From Corynebacterium amycolatum (GTDB lineage Bacteria; Actinomycetota; Actinomycetes; Mycobacteriales; Mycobacteriaceae): DNA of 64,000 nt. The notes under the pieces are model-generated. The model was not told where the DNA came from, made no database searches, and worked only from the letters and a program-made list of their open reading frames with translations. Shown here piece after piece: positions 24,453-33,869 of this stretch. Made by a program: the position numbers and the translations under genes. The DNA lies in NCBI RefSeq assembly GCF_016889425.1, contig NZ_CP069513.1, positions 868,001-932,000 on the forward strand. The letters run 5' to 3'. Every line of letters begins with the position of its first letter. Positions within the stretch are counted from its first letter, which is position 1.

Positions 24453-27032
24453 ATGAGTTTTACACCAACAACTAAGACTGGAGAAGTTCTCCAGGAAGCT
24501 ATGAAGGCCGCTACCAGCGCAGGTAATCCGGATATCCGGCCTGGGCACATTCTGGTAGCGCTACTGGAGCAAAAGGAGGGTATTGCGGCTCCGCTGCTTG
24601 AGGCAGCGGGTGTTAATCCTTCCGGGGTTTTGACCCGCGCTAAGGAGCTGGTCGCTGGGTACCCGTCGGCAAGCGGGGCGAATATGGCGAACCCGCAGTT
24701 TAATAGGGATGCTGTTAATGCGTTGAACGCTGCGGAGGAGCTGGCGGGTGAGCTTGGAGACGAGTATGTCTCCACGGAAATTCTGCTTATCGGTGTAGCA
24801 ACTGGCCAGTCGGAGGCGGCAACTGTGCTGCAGTCGGCGGGCGCTACTGCCGAGGCATTAAAGGGCGCGCTGACTAGCGTGCGTGGATCGAGGAAGGTTA
24901 CAACGGAAAATCCAGAAGAGCAGTACCAGGCTCTGGAAAAGTATGCGACGGATTTAACCGCGCGGGCACGTGAGGGCAAGATTGACCCAGTTATTGGCCG
25001 CGATGCGGAGATTCGTCGCGTGGTTCAGGTCCTAAGTCGTCGCACCAAGAACAACCCTGTGCTCATTGGTGAGCCGGGCGTTGGTAAGACGGCCATTGTA
25101 GAAGGGCTCGCACGCCGCATTGTTGCAGGTGACGTGCCGGAATCCCTGAAGGGCAAGACGCTGATGAGCCTGGATCTAGGTTCCATGGTCGCCGGTGCGA
25201 AGTACCGCGGTGAGTTCGAGGAGCGCCTGAAGGCGGTTCTGGACGAGATTAAGGAATCCGACGGTCAGATTATTACCTTCATCGACGAGATTCACACCAT
25301 CGTTGGCGCTGGTGCCACAGGTGATGGCTCGATGGATGCGGGCAATATGATTAAGCCGATGCTGGCTCGTGGTGAGTTGCGCCTGGTCGGTGCGACGACT
25401 CTGGATGAGTACCGCAAGTACATCGAGAAGGATGCTGCGCTGGAGCGTCGTTTCCAGCAGGTCTTTGTCGGTGAGCCGAGCGTTGAGGACGCCATTGGCA
25501 TTCTGCGTGGCCTGAAGGAACGCTACGAGGTCCACCACGGTGTTCGTATCCAGGACTCCGCGCTAGTCGCGGCAGCAACGCTGTCGGATCGCTACATCAC
25601 ATCCCGCTTCCTGCCGGATAAGGCTATCGACCTGGTGGATGAGGCCGCATCGCGTTTGCGTATGGAGATTGACTCCTCGCCGGAGGAAATCGACTCCGCG
25701 GAACGTATTGTGCGCCGCCTCGAAATCGAGGAAATGGCCCTGGAGAAGGAAACTGACATCGCGTCGAAGGAGCGTCTGGACAAGCTCCGTGAGGAACTTG
25801 CAGATGAGCGTGAGAAGCTCAACGCTCTGAAGACTCGCTGGCAGAACGAGAAGTCCTCGATTGATGATGTTCGCTCCGTTCGCGAAGAGCTCGATGCCCT
25901 GCGCACTGAGTCCGAAAAGGCTGAGCGCGAAGGTGACTACGGGCGCGTCGCAGAGCTGCGTTACGGGCGCATTCCTGAGTTGGAGAAGAAGCTGGAGACC
26001 GCCGAGGAATCGGTCGCTGACGCAGAGGAAAACTCCATGCTCAAGGAGGAGGTCACGCCTCAGGAAGTCGCTGAGGTTGTCTCCGCCTGGACGGGTATCC
26101 CGGCTGGCAAGATGATGCAGGGCGAAACCGAGAAGCTACTGGAAATGGAGCGCAACCTCGGCCGTCGCGTCGTTGGTCAGAATGCCGCTGTGGAGGCTGT
26201 CTCCGATGCTGTCCGCCGTTCGCGTGCGGGTGTTGCCGATCCGAACCGTCCGACTGGTTCCTTCCTGTTCCTCGGTCCAACTGGCGTTGGTAAGACGGAG
26301 CTGGCCAAGGCGCTGGCGGAGTTCCTCTTCGACGATGAGCGTGCGATGGTTCGCATCGATATGTCCGAGTACGGCGAGAAGCACTCTGTCGCTCGTCTGA
26401 TTGGTGCCCCTCCCGGATACGTCGGCTACGACGCTGGCGGTCAGCTCACCGAGGCTGTTCGTCGCCGTCCGTACACCGTCGTGCTTTTCGACGAGGTTGA
26501 GAAGGCTCACCCGGACGTGTTCGATGTGCTCCTGCAGGTGCTCGATGAGGGGCGCCTGACTGATGGTCAGGGGCGAACCGTGGACTTCCGAAACACGATT
26601 CTGATTCTCACCTCCAACCTCGGTGCTGGTGGTACGCATGAACAGATCATGGATGCGGTCAAGATGGCCTTCAAGCCGGAGTTCATCAACCGTCTCGACG
26701 ATGTAGTGATCTTCGATCCGCTGACCTCCGAGCAGCTGCGCGGCATTGTGGACATTCAGGTTCGCAACCTGGCGGAGCGTTTGGCTGCACGTCGTCTGGT
26801 GCTGGATGTCTCGGATGGGGCACTGGATTGGCTGTCGGAGCGCGGCTACGACCCGGCCTATGGTGCCCGTCCGCTGCGTCGCCTGGTGCAGAAGGCAATC
26901 GGCGATGAGCTGGCACGTCGACTGCTCGCGGGCGATGTTCGCGATGGTGACCGAGTAGAGGTTACGGTTGCTGACGATGGTGAGTCGCTGAAGGTTGTCG
27001 GCTATGGTGAGGATGGCGTAGCCCGGGGCTAG
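24453..27032 (+). CDS. clpB: Protein disaggregase ClpB (Hsp100)
   Basis: 859 residues. It has an N-terminal Clp repeat domain ([20 protein letters not shown]), first AAA+ module with Walker [10 protein letters not shown] and Walker [11 protein letters not shown], and a coiled-coil middle domain rich in Glu/Lys/Arg (about residues 410-525). The second AAA+ module has GPTGVGKTE and [13 protein letters not shown], followed by a sensor-2 region [10 protein letters not shown]. The middle domain marks it as ClpB rather than ClpA/C; with DnaK it resolubilises aggregates. Repression by HspR is predicted from the HAIR site. The gene is monocistronic and ends in a clear terminator. Confidence 0.98.
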   Translation: MSFTPTTKTGEVLQEAMKAATSAGNPDIRPGHILVALLEQKEGIAAPLLEAAGVNPSGVLTRAKELVAGYPSASGANMANPQFNRDAVNALNAAEELAGELGDEYVSTEILLIGVATGQSEAATVLQSAGATAEALKGALTSVRGSRKVTTENPEEQYQALEKYATDLTARAREGKIDPVIGRDAEIRRVVQVLSRRTKNNPVLIGEPGVGKTAIVEGLARRIVAGDVPESLKGKTLMSLDLGSMVAGAKYRGEFEERLKAVLDEIKESDGQIITFIDEIHTIVGAGATGDGSMDAGNMIKPMLARGELRLVGATTLDEYRKYIEKDAALERRFQQVFVGEPSVEDAIGILRGLKERYEVHHGVRIQDSALVAAATLSDRYITSRFLPDKAIDLVDEAASRLRMEIDSSPEEIDSAERIVRRLEIEEMALEKETDIASKERLDKLREELADEREKLNALKTRWQNEKSSIDDVRSVREELDALRTESEKAEREGDYGRVAELRYGRIPELEKKLETAEESVADAEENSMLKEEVTPQEVAEVVSAWTGIPAGKMMQGETEKLLEMERNLGRRVVGQNAAVEAVSDAVRRSRAGVADPNRPTGSFLFLGPTGVGKTELAKALAEFLFDDERAMVRIDMSEYGEKHSVARLIGAPPGYVGYDAGGQLTEAVRRRPYTVVLFDEVEKAHPDVFDVLLQVLDEGRLTDGQGRTVDFRNTILILTSNLGAGGTHEQIMDAVKMAFKPEFINRLDDVVIFDPLTSEQLRGIVDIQVRNLAERLAARRLVLDVSDGALDWLSERGYDPAYGARPLRRLVQKAIGDELARRLLAGDVRDGDRVEVTVADDGESLKVVGYGEDGVARG

Positions 27033-27081
27033 GGCTCCCAATCCTCAGGGCGATGCCTGTTCAGCAGGCTGTCCGTTTGTT

Positions 27082-27125
27082 GGGGCGGTTTGGGAGAGTT
27101 TTCTCCTGAACCGCCCCTTTTTTGT
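27082..27125 (+). terminator. Rho-independent terminator of clpB
   Basis: The stem GGGGCGGTT (27082-27090) with AACCGCCCC (27109-27117) has an inner GGAGA/TCTCC pairing and is followed by T6. Confidence 0.92.
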
Positions 27126-27204
27126 GCTTTTGTTGTCCGGGTTTATGTCCCCTGCGGCCGATCGTGTGGGCTTGTTGCATTCCGGTCGGTCTGGAGTGTG
27201 CCGG

Positions 27205-27210
27205 TATAGT
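27205..27210 (+). promoter_or_regulatory. -10 element (TATAGT) of a probable leaderless promoter
   Basis: It ends eight bases before ATG 27219 of the acetyltransferase gene, with no ribosome site in between. Confidence 0.5.
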
Positions 27211-27218
27211 GCGCAAGT

Positions 27219-27866
27219 ATGACTAACTTTCAGTGGCGACCAGCGACAGACTCCGACCGCCCCTTCATTGCCTGGATGGACGAACTAACGGAAACGTTCG
27301 GAGATGAAAGTCAGCCACTGCCGGAAGATTATGTAGTCACGAGGCGCCAATACGTCGACCAATGGGATGCGAGTCAGGGCGGGGTTATCCTTTTCGCCAC
27401 TTCGCTTGACGACGCTGACCTCGAGTCGCTCAGTAGCGACATGACCCGCACTGACCCATTTGAGCCGAGAGTTTCTCGCGAGGTCGCCTACAGCGCGGCC
27501 GCCATTAAGGCGGAATGGTTGGAGCGCGGGGATTCGTCGTCAAGCGAAGAATGCGAGGGCTATGAAGTGCCGGTGGGGGCGGCCTGGCTGCGTACGTTTA
27601 CGAAGGACGATCCGGGGTACGGTTTTGTGGAAAATGGGATTCCTGAAGTAGCGATTGCGCTGCGTCCGGGTGTGGTCGGACGCAGGCTGTCGCAGCCGAT
27701 GATTGCGGGGCTTCTTGAGTATGCGCGTGAGCTGGGGTACCCGGGGGTTAGTCTGGCTGTCCATGATGCCAACCCGCGGGCGGCGAAAGCTTATGTGAAG
27801 GCGGGGTTTGAGCTAGTGGGGCGCTCGAGCTTCCCGGACCACGATGTGATGGTGGTGCGGTTTTAG
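27219..27866 (+). CDS. GNAT-family N-acetyltransferase
   Basis: 215 residues. The acetyl-CoA binding region is in the C-terminal half: IPEVAIALRPGVVGRRLSQP (motif A loop, R-x-x-x-G-x-G variant) followed by LGYPGVSLAVHDANPRAAKA and YVKAGFELVGR, the classic GNAT motif B. The N-terminal part (WRPATDSDRPFIAWMDELT) fits a substrate-specific section, with an unusual acidic insertion in the middle. The acceptor is unknown. It probably uses a leaderless transcript. It is not obviously linked to clpB in front or the HNH protein behind. Confidence 0.85.
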   Translation: MTNFQWRPATDSDRPFIAWMDELTETFGDESQPLPEDYVVTRRQYVDQWDASQGGVILFATSLDDADLESLSSDMTRTDPFEPRVSREVAYSAAAIKAEWLERGDSSSSEECEGYEVPVGAAWLRTFTKDDPGYGFVENGIPEVAIALRPGVVGRRLSQPMIAGLLEYARELGYPGVSLAVHDANPRAAKAYVKAGFELVGRSSFPDHDVMVVRF

Positions 27867-28093
27867 GCTTTCGGGTGCAGTTCTTTTTTTGGGGGGCGGG
27901 TTGGTCGGGTTTTTAGGGCGGATGGTGGGGTATTCAAGCTCTGGAAGCGCGGCAGTGTTTCGGAAAAAGATTCGAAAAAGTTGGCTGAGGGGTTGTGGGG
28001 CGCCGAATGGGTGTGCGATAATGTGGGGGAGGGAAATTAGTTAGTCCATTTGGGGATTCGGATTGCTAGCGTTTTAAAAAGGGGGTGGGGGAA

Positions 28094-29641
28094 ATGTCTA
28101 CACCATCGGTGCCAAATGGCAGTGGACCGCTTTCGACATCTCAGGTTTTAGATGCGGTTGCGCAGTTTGAAGCTCTGTCGACAGTCATCGTAGAGAACTT
28201 CGAAGTACTTGCGCCGGATCATGCGCACGATGCATATAAGTCGATTGAGAAAGCGCGAAAACGACTCGCAGTAATTGATGCGACTTATGTGGAGACCATG
28301 AAGGGGCGGATGCCCAGCGCGGAGCATCGACAGATTGCGTGGCTAGCGCAGGAGATGCGAATCTCGCGAGCAGAAGCGAGGCAGCGTATCAACGTCGTAG
28401 GGCGCCTGAGTAGGAATGTTGATCCGTTTGCTCCGGCGAATGAGGATGTGCGAATGCCGAACCTTCGTCAGAAAGTTGAGGAAGGTGTTGTCGGTGCGGA
28501 TGCTGTTTCGAAGATTGACAAAGCCGTTCGTGAGCTGCCGGCAACGGAGCATGCACAGCTGTCTAGGCTGCTGGACAAGCACATTGCAGATTTAGTGGAC
28601 AAAATCCGTGTTGATGATCTCAATAAATTGCCGAACCGCCTGCGGGCGATGTTGGGGGTTGATGACCCGTATACGGATGAGGACCGCGCTCGGAAACGAA
28701 GCCTAAAAATCGGTGCTCAGGGGCCGGACGGCATGAGCCGGTTGAGCGGTGTGGTTACGCCTTCGTTTGCAGCGGTGCTCAAAAGGCTGCAGGCGGATCA
28801 TGCGCGCCCTGGCGGGTTACTCGAAGAAGGTGCCGATGACCAGCGGAATCCGGAGCAGCGTTTTCATGATGCCGTGGAAGCGGCGGTGAATGGGGGCTTT
28901 CAACCAGGCGGTGACCTTCAGCCGGCGCGGGGGACGACATCGGTGGTCACCGTCGCGCATATCGCAGATGTGGCAGCGCTAGCTGGAGTCTCCTTGCCTG
29001 ATGGGAAAGATTTTGTACTTCCTGGATCGGGCAAAGCGGTCTCTGATGCGGGAGTGCGAATTTCCATTAGTCAGGCCGTGCAACAGATGGTTGATAGAAA
29101 TTCGTTCCTCCAAGTCTTGGGGAATGAGGGACAGACCTTGTACTTTGGTCGGTCCCGCAGGCTGGGGACTTTGCCACAGTATCTGGCCCTTCTTGGAGAG
29201 GAAGGAGGCTCCTCCGCGCCGGGCGTGGGCACTCCGGGAGCTATGTGTGATGTTCACCATGTGCAGTCGTGGTCTTCCGGTGGTGGCACTGATCTGGATA
29301 ATCTCACGTTGGTTGATCCGGGTACGCATCGAAAGATCGATGATGCTCGATGTGATGAAAATGCTTGGTGGACGCTTCGGCCGGATGAGGTGCCGGCGAT
29401 TCTAGGAACTGACGAAGGGGACGGGGGTAGTGGGGAGTGCGAGCCGGCCTCTACTAATCGTGTGGTCTGGGTGGCCCCGAAAGGCAAGGAAGGAAACCGA
29501 AAAGCGGAATCCAATGAGGACCCCGATACGTTCGATAGTCCGGGGCGCTGGTTGCGTCGTAAAGCGCGAGAGAAACGGGCGGGGGGACACAGCGGATGGC
29601 AATGGCGAGACGGGACAGGATCCCGGTGGGTAGTCGGGTAG
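28094..29641 (+). CDS. DUF222/HNH endonuclease-domain protein (13E12-type)
   Basis: 515 residues from ATG 28094 (purine-rich AGGGGGTGGGGG upstream; a GTG nine bases earlier is possible). The first 300 residues are an Ala/Glu-rich helical DUF222 region. The C-terminal HNH nuclease motif is CDVHHVQSWSSGGGTDLDN followed by LVDPGTHRKIDD, with the metal-ligand His pair retained. This class is typically multi-copy in Corynebacteriales and is sometimes called the 13E12 repeat family; its role is unknown, and mobility has been suspected. The last 70 residues are basic and low complexity. A T7-G6 tract lies in the upstream gap. Confidence 0.85.
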   Translation: MSTPSVPNGSGPLSTSQVLDAVAQFEALSTVIVENFEVLAPDHAHDAYKSIEKARKRLAVIDATYVETMKGRMPSAEHRQIAWLAQEMRISRAEARQRINVVGRLSRNVDPFAPANEDVRMPNLRQKVEEGVVGADAVSKIDKAVRELPATEHAQLSRLLDKHIADLVDKIRVDDLNKLPNRLRAMLGVDDPYTDEDRARKRSLKIGAQGPDGMSRLSGVVTPSFAAVLKRLQADHARPGGLLEEGADDQRNPEQRFHDAVEAAVNGGFQPGGDLQPARGTTSVVTVAHIADVAALAGVSLPDGKDFVLPGSGKAVSDAGVRISISQAVQQMVDRNSFLQVLGNEGQTLYFGRSRRLGTLPQYLALLGEEGGSSAPGVGTPGAMCDVHHVQSWSSGGGTDLDNLTLVDPGTHRKIDDARCDENAWWTLRPDEVPAILGTDEGDGGSGECEPASTNRVVWVAPKGKEGNRKAESNEDPDTFDSPGRWLRRKAREKRAGGHSGWQWRDGTGSRWVVG

Positions 29642-29657
29642 GGAGCGGGGTCCTGGC

Positions 29658-30012
29658 TTAGAGGCTGATCTTCCGTTTCGTAGTCAGCTTTGCATTAATG
29701 AAGCGGTTGAGGAAAGGGGCACCGACGCTGGCGGCATAGTGCAGCAGTTTTGTCGGCAGGCTGACGGGGAAGTCAGCCTTAGTAATCGTGCCCTGTTTCT
29801 GGTTGATGCAGTCGACGATTGCGTTGGCGACATCAGCTGGTGTGATGCGAATACCCATGCGCTTGGTGCCGTCAGTGCTGACATTTTCGAGCAGAGACGT
29901 CAACAACTCCGACGGTTTAGCCGCAGGAAAGCAGTTTTTCTGCGGTGGCACGGCCGATTCCATGGCCTGCGTTTGAGATGAAAACGGCCAGGTGGGCAGC
30001 ATCTTCAGACAT
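29658..30012 (-). pseudogene. Short-chain dehydrogenase remnant
   Basis: From ATG 30012 (AGGAG upstream) the frame reads MSEDAAHLAVFISNAGHGIG and RATAEKLLSCG, a Rossmann glycine motif, then stops at a TAA. The 3' part is open in another frame and encodes a normal SDR tail (GIRITPADVANAIVDCIN and SLPTKLLHYAASVGAPFLNR). About 100 to 150 residues that should hold the YxxxK catalytic site are missing. A stop, a frameshift and a large internal deletion make this a clear remnant. It lies between the HNH gene and the rhodanese gene. Confidence 0.82.
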
Positions 30013-30068
30013 CTTCCCGAGCTCCTAGTTTTAATAACGTACATATCGCGCTACCAAGTCAATCGATT

Positions 30069-30074
30069 TAGAAT
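30069..30074 (+). promoter_or_regulatory. -10 element (TAGAAT) of a probable leaderless promoter
   Basis: It ends eight bases before ATG 30083 of the rhodanese gene; the AGGA between is too close to the start to be a ribosome site. Confidence 0.5.
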
Positions 30075-30082
30075 CCAGGATT

Positions 30083-30913
30083 ATGACAACATCCATCTCG
30101 GTACAAGAGCTTCGTGACAAGATTGCCGGTGGCGGTCGCATCGTCGTCGTTGACGCACGCTGGTCGCGCGCTAAAAAACCATATGACTCCTACGCTACGG
30201 CTCACATCCCTCTGGCCGTGTTTTGTGATCCCGAGTTGGATCTAGCGGGTGTTCCCAGCCGAGAAGCTGGTCGCAACCCGCTGCCGGATATCGAGCGTGT
30301 GCGCGATGCCGTCCGTCGTTGGGGAGTCCGCTCGGAGCATCTGGTGATCGTCTACGACGCGGGCGATGGGCTGTTCGCGTCACGTGCTTGGTGGATTCTG
30401 CGCTGGGCGGGTCTGGAGAATGTGCGTGTCCTCACCGGCGGGTTAGCTGCTTGGGAAGCAGATGGAAACGAGACTGCCTTCGGTCCCGGCAATCTGCCGC
30501 AGCCTGGAACGATTGCGGTGAGCGAGGGCAATATGCCTGTTGCCAGCCTCGACGACGTACGCACCTGGTCTGAACGTGGAATTTTGGTGGATGCGCGTGA
30601 GCCCAGCCGCTTTGAAGGCCGCAGTGAGCGCGTCGATCTGCAGGCAGGTCACATCCCGGGTGCCGTGAACCTGGCGGCTCGCAGTCTGCAAAATGCCGAC
30701 GGCTCCTTCCTGCCTGTTGAGCAGCTCCGTGAGCGCTTTGTCTCCGTCGGTATCGAAGCCGGTCGTAATGTAGCGGTCTACTCCGGTTCCGGTCTTCATT
30801 CCTCACTGTTCATTCAGGCCATGGAAGAAGCGGGCATTACTGACGCCTCGCTGTATGTCGGAGGCTGGTCCCAGTGGGCTGGCAATCCGAGCCTGCCTAT
30901 CGTCCGTTTCTAA
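30083..30913 (+). CDS. Two-domain rhodanese/thiosulfate sulfurtransferase-like protein lacking the active-site cysteine
   Basis: 276 residues with two rhodanese domains. The first has VVVDARWSRA and AHIPLAVFCDPELD and, as usual, an inactive loop (YDAGDGLFASRAWW). The second has ILVDAREPSRFEG and AGHIPGAVNLAAR, but the active-site loop reads VYSGSGLHSSLF: the persulfide-forming cysteine of the family (normally YCGSGVT) is Ser234, codon TCC. One base change from TGC would explain it. It should therefore not work as a standard sulfurtransferase; a binding or regulatory role, or a lineage-specific loss, is possible. The rest of the fold is intact. Confidence 0.85.
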   Translation: MTTSISVQELRDKIAGGGRIVVVDARWSRAKKPYDSYATAHIPLAVFCDPELDLAGVPSREAGRNPLPDIERVRDAVRRWGVRSEHLVIVYDAGDGLFASRAWWILRWAGLENVRVLTGGLAAWEADGNETAFGPGNLPQPGTIAVSEGNMPVASLDDVRTWSERGILVDAREPSRFEGRSERVDLQAGHIPGAVNLAARSLQNADGSFLPVEQLRERFVSVGIEAGRNVAVYSGSGLHSSLFIQAMEEAGITDASLYVGGWSQWAGNPSLPIVRF

Positions 30914-31118
30914 GCGGCGCCGGACTCGCATGTGTCCGGGGCAGGGCGACCCCCCCAGGGAACCCCTGATGTGTCGTCCATGTGGATATTTCCCCTCGCC
31001 CTTACGGTTCTAGAGAGTCCTGTACGCTCTCGCCTCGGGCATTGGCATTGCGCCAGACGGGGGACGGCATATTGTCGCTGACCAAATAGAACGGCTTCTG
31101 GCTTAAGCTAGGAGATTA

Positions 31119-33158
31119 ATGATTCCCCTAGTATTCACCCTCGCAGCGATCCTCATCATCGCCGCAGTCGCGCTGTTCGTTGTCGACCGCCGCCGTCGCA
31201 GCACAAGTGAGACTGCTGTGGCGTCTCCTTCGTCGCCATCGCTTTACGACGAGCCCTCGGACTTCGCCGGCGAAGTAACCGGTGTGGCGGCAGAAGATGT
31301 TGTGCCCGAACAGCCGGATTCTTCAGAGCAGGGCAGCTCTGAGACAGCTTCTGTGGTGAGACCGAATGTCGCAGCTGGCGCTGACTCTGAGGTTGTCGCT
31401 GAGACTGATGGTGCCGCTGAAGTTGACCCTGAAACTGAGTTTTCGACGATAGAACTGGGTACTTCAGCTGGGCAAATGATGCCGGCGGAGCCTGAATCTG
31501 TCTCGGGAATCGAATCGGCGGCCCCTGCTGAAATGTCCGAAGCAACAGAAAACTCGGGGGCTTCCGAAACATCGGGAACAGCAGCTGACCTGAATGCGGG
31601 AACGGACGGGTCTCTCCGAAGTGACGCGGAGTCCGGCACGGAGTTTGGCACAGGGTCTGGCGCGGAATCAGCCGAGTCAGTGACTGCCGAAGATACTGAT
31701 ACCGTGGATGAGCCCGAGACAGGTTTAGTGGGCGACACCAGTGCCACAGAGGCCAACAGCACCACCGCTGCTGACGCTCGCACTGGAACTGTTGACGGTA
31801 CAGAATTCCAGGCTGCGTCGGTCGAAAATACCGAGACCGGCGAAGTGCCGCAATCATCCGATTTTGCGGCGCACGCCCAGGCCACTCAGGTCACCCAACC
31901 CGCCCAGCCCACAGAGCCCACCCAGCGCGCGCAACCGCAGCGCGCCCAGCAGAAGTCAGTGGCTCCTGTCCGTCGACGTATCAGCGGTCGCCGGGTGCGT
32001 CACTTGCGGAAGGCCTGGGCGCAGGAACGTAATTCTGTCTACAACCGTGTGGACCATGAGCTGCCGTCGTACTGGCAGCGCACGCCAGACGGCGATGCCA
32101 AGGCCGTGGTCTCCGGTTTCGCCTTTGGCCGGGAAATGCACCTCGCCGATGTCGGTGGCATCACCACCATCGCCATCCGCCGCTCTGTATCCAGCGATGA
32201 GGTTTTCGAGCTGCGCCGCAGCGGCGGCACGACGCTGCCTCACGTAGCCACCGAAGCCGGCCTGGTAGTCGCAGCTACCGACCCAGAGCTCATTCATCGC
32301 ATCTTCGACGACCGTGCAACCCGCATACTTGCCGACGTGCACCCGGCCATTACCCGCATGTGGTCCGAAAACTCCTGGTCCTTGGCTCAGCTGATTGATA
32401 ATTCAGTGCCAGAGGACTGGGACGGTGCACTGGCATCGCTGTCGGACTTCTCCGACATTGCGCGCAGGTTGCCACCGGCGGAAGGCGAAACTGTCGCTCC
32501 GGACACAAATCAGTGGGATCCCACTCGTTTGCAGCTCACCGAGCAGTCCGTTGACTCTGGTTCCTTGATTTCGGATGGAACCGGGCGTGGGCACTTGCAC
32601 GCGGTACCAGACCAGCGTCGCAACGGTTCTGCTAACCACGAATCGCAGGATCTCAGCTCACAGAACGGGCATGCCCAGAGTCACAGCGCGCAGAATAGCA
32701 AGGGCGAAGAGCCGCTGGACGTTGAGGAAATTGTTTACGCAGATTCTCCTTCGTCCTCGTCTGCTGCCACCGTGGATGCAACCACGGATGATTCGCAGTG
32801 GTCGTCGCAAAGCAATGCACAACCCACGGTGGTGCAGGCGATTGACGGCTCGTCGTGGCGCCCTACGCGGGATATACCGCTTGATCCGACGGCGCTGCCT
32901 TCGCGGTCAACGGCACGAAAGATGGGGGCAAACGTTGGTGAGTCGGAGGACATTGGGGATTCTGGCCAGCAGATTCCTGCGCTTGGTGAGGATCCCGAAC
33001 ATAGCCGAATGCGCTCGAGCCGGGGACGTGTAGTGCGATCAAATGTGAAGCCCGCCAGTATTTTTACCGACGCCGCCCCAGACCTCGACAGCAGCGACAA
33101 CCCCACCGAATCTGTATCCGAGGACAAAGGCGCAACCCCTGATTCCGCGGACGAGTAG
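31119..33158 (+). CDS. Membrane-anchored protein with long acidic low-complexity region, next to pyrE
   Basis: 679 residues. An N-terminal membrane helix (residues 3-22, LVFTLAAILIIAAVALFVV) is followed by a basic stop DRRRRS. Residues about 30-265 are low-complexity Glu/Ser/Thr/Ala/Gly. The conserved part starts near RRRISGRRVRHLRKAWAQER and runs through VVSGFAFGREMHLADVGGIT to EDWDGALASLSDFSDIARR. A Ser/Gln-rich tail follows. The neighbourhood (clpB, this gene, pyrE, SpoU methyltransferase) matches M. tuberculosis Rv0384c-Rv0380c, making it the counterpart of Rv0383c, a shorter protein of unknown function. The enlargement lies in the linker. AGGAG precedes ATG 31119. Confidence 0.85.
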   Translation: MIPLVFTLAAILIIAAVALFVVDRRRRSTSETAVASPSSPSLYDEPSDFAGEVTGVAAEDVVPEQPDSSEQGSSETASVVRPNVAAGADSEVVAETDGAAEVDPETEFSTIELGTSAGQMMPAEPESVSGIESAAPAEMSEATENSGASETSGTAADLNAGTDGSLRSDAESGTEFGTGSGAESAESVTAEDTDTVDEPETGLVGDTSATEANSTTAADARTGTVDGTEFQAASVENTETGEVPQSSDFAAHAQATQVTQPAQPTEPTQRAQPQRAQQKSVAPVRRRISGRRVRHLRKAWAQERNSVYNRVDHELPSYWQRTPDGDAKAVVSGFAFGREMHLADVGGITTIAIRRSVSSDEVFELRRSGGTTLPHVATEAGLVVAATDPELIHRIFDDRATRILADVHPAITRMWSENSWSLAQLIDNSVPEDWDGALASLSDFSDIARRLPPAEGETVAPDTNQWDPTRLQLTEQSVDSGSLISDGTGRGHLHAVPDQRRNGSANHESQDLSSQNGHAQSHSAQNSKGEEPLDVEEIVYADSPSSSSAATVDATTDDSQWSSQSNAQPTVVQAIDGSSWRPTRDIPLDPTALPSRSTARKMGANVGESEDIGDSGQQIPALGEDPEHSRMRSSRGRVVRSNVKPASIFTDAAPDLDSSDNPTESVSEDKGATPDSADE

Positions 33159-33209
33159 AACCAGACATATCCTTGAGCACACAGTCGTTTATTTAGGAGA
33201 CAACCTCAG

Positions 33210-33770
33210 ATGAGCACCCACACGAGCAATGTCAATCAGGAGAAGCTGCAGCGTTTGGCCGAGCTGGTCAAGGAGCTGGCGGTTGTCCATGGCAAGGTCA
33301 CGCTGTCGTCTGGACGTGAGGCTGACTACTACGTTGACCTGCGCCGCGCCACCCTACATCATGAGGCCTCGCGCCTGATTGGTTCCCTGCTACGGGAGCT
33401 CACTGCCGACTGGGACTACGCGCACGTCGGTGGTCTGACGCTTGGCGCGGATCCGGTGGCCACCTCTGTCATGCACGCCGAAGGACGTCCGATTGATGCC
33501 TTCGTAGTACGCAAGGAAGCCAAGAAGCACGGCATGCAGCGCCGCATTGAGGGGCCGGACATTGTGGGCAAGAAGGTCCTGGTTGTTGAGGACACCACCA
33601 CGACGGGCAACTCGCCGCTGACCGCCGTAGCTGCCCTACGCGAGGCCGGCGCCGAGGTTGTCGGTGTAGCCACTGTGGTTGACCGCGCGACGGGCGCCGA
33701 CGAGGTCATCAAGGGTGAAGGCCTGGAGTACCGTTACCTGCTCGGTTTGGATGACTTGGGCCTGGCCTAA
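33210..33770 (+). CDS. pyrE: Orotate phosphoribosyltransferase
   Basis: 186 residues. The PRPP-binding motif VLVVEDTTTTGNSPLTAV is clear, and the orotate-side segments are VTLSSGREADYYVDLRR and LTLGADPVATSVM; the flexible loop KEAKKHGMQRR is present. It joins orotate and PRPP to give OMP in pyrimidine synthesis. It lies 51 bases after the membrane-anchored protein gene with a GGAGA ribosome site, and is separate from any other pyr genes, as in other Corynebacteriales. Confidence 0.97.
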   Translation: MSTHTSNVNQEKLQRLAELVKELAVVHGKVTLSSGREADYYVDLRRATLHHEASRLIGSLLRELTADWDYAHVGGLTLGADPVATSVMHAEGRPIDAFVVRKEAKKHGMQRRIEGPDIVGKKVLVVEDTTTTGNSPLTAVAALREAGAEVVGVATVVDRATGADEVIKGEGLEYRYLLGLDDLGLA

Positions 33771-33869
33771 GAATCTGAGCGCTAGAGCTTTTACCGAGCC
33801 TCACTCAACTCACTGAGCCTCACCCAGCTCATCCGCCCCAACGCAGTCCCACGAAAGAGGAACATCCCC

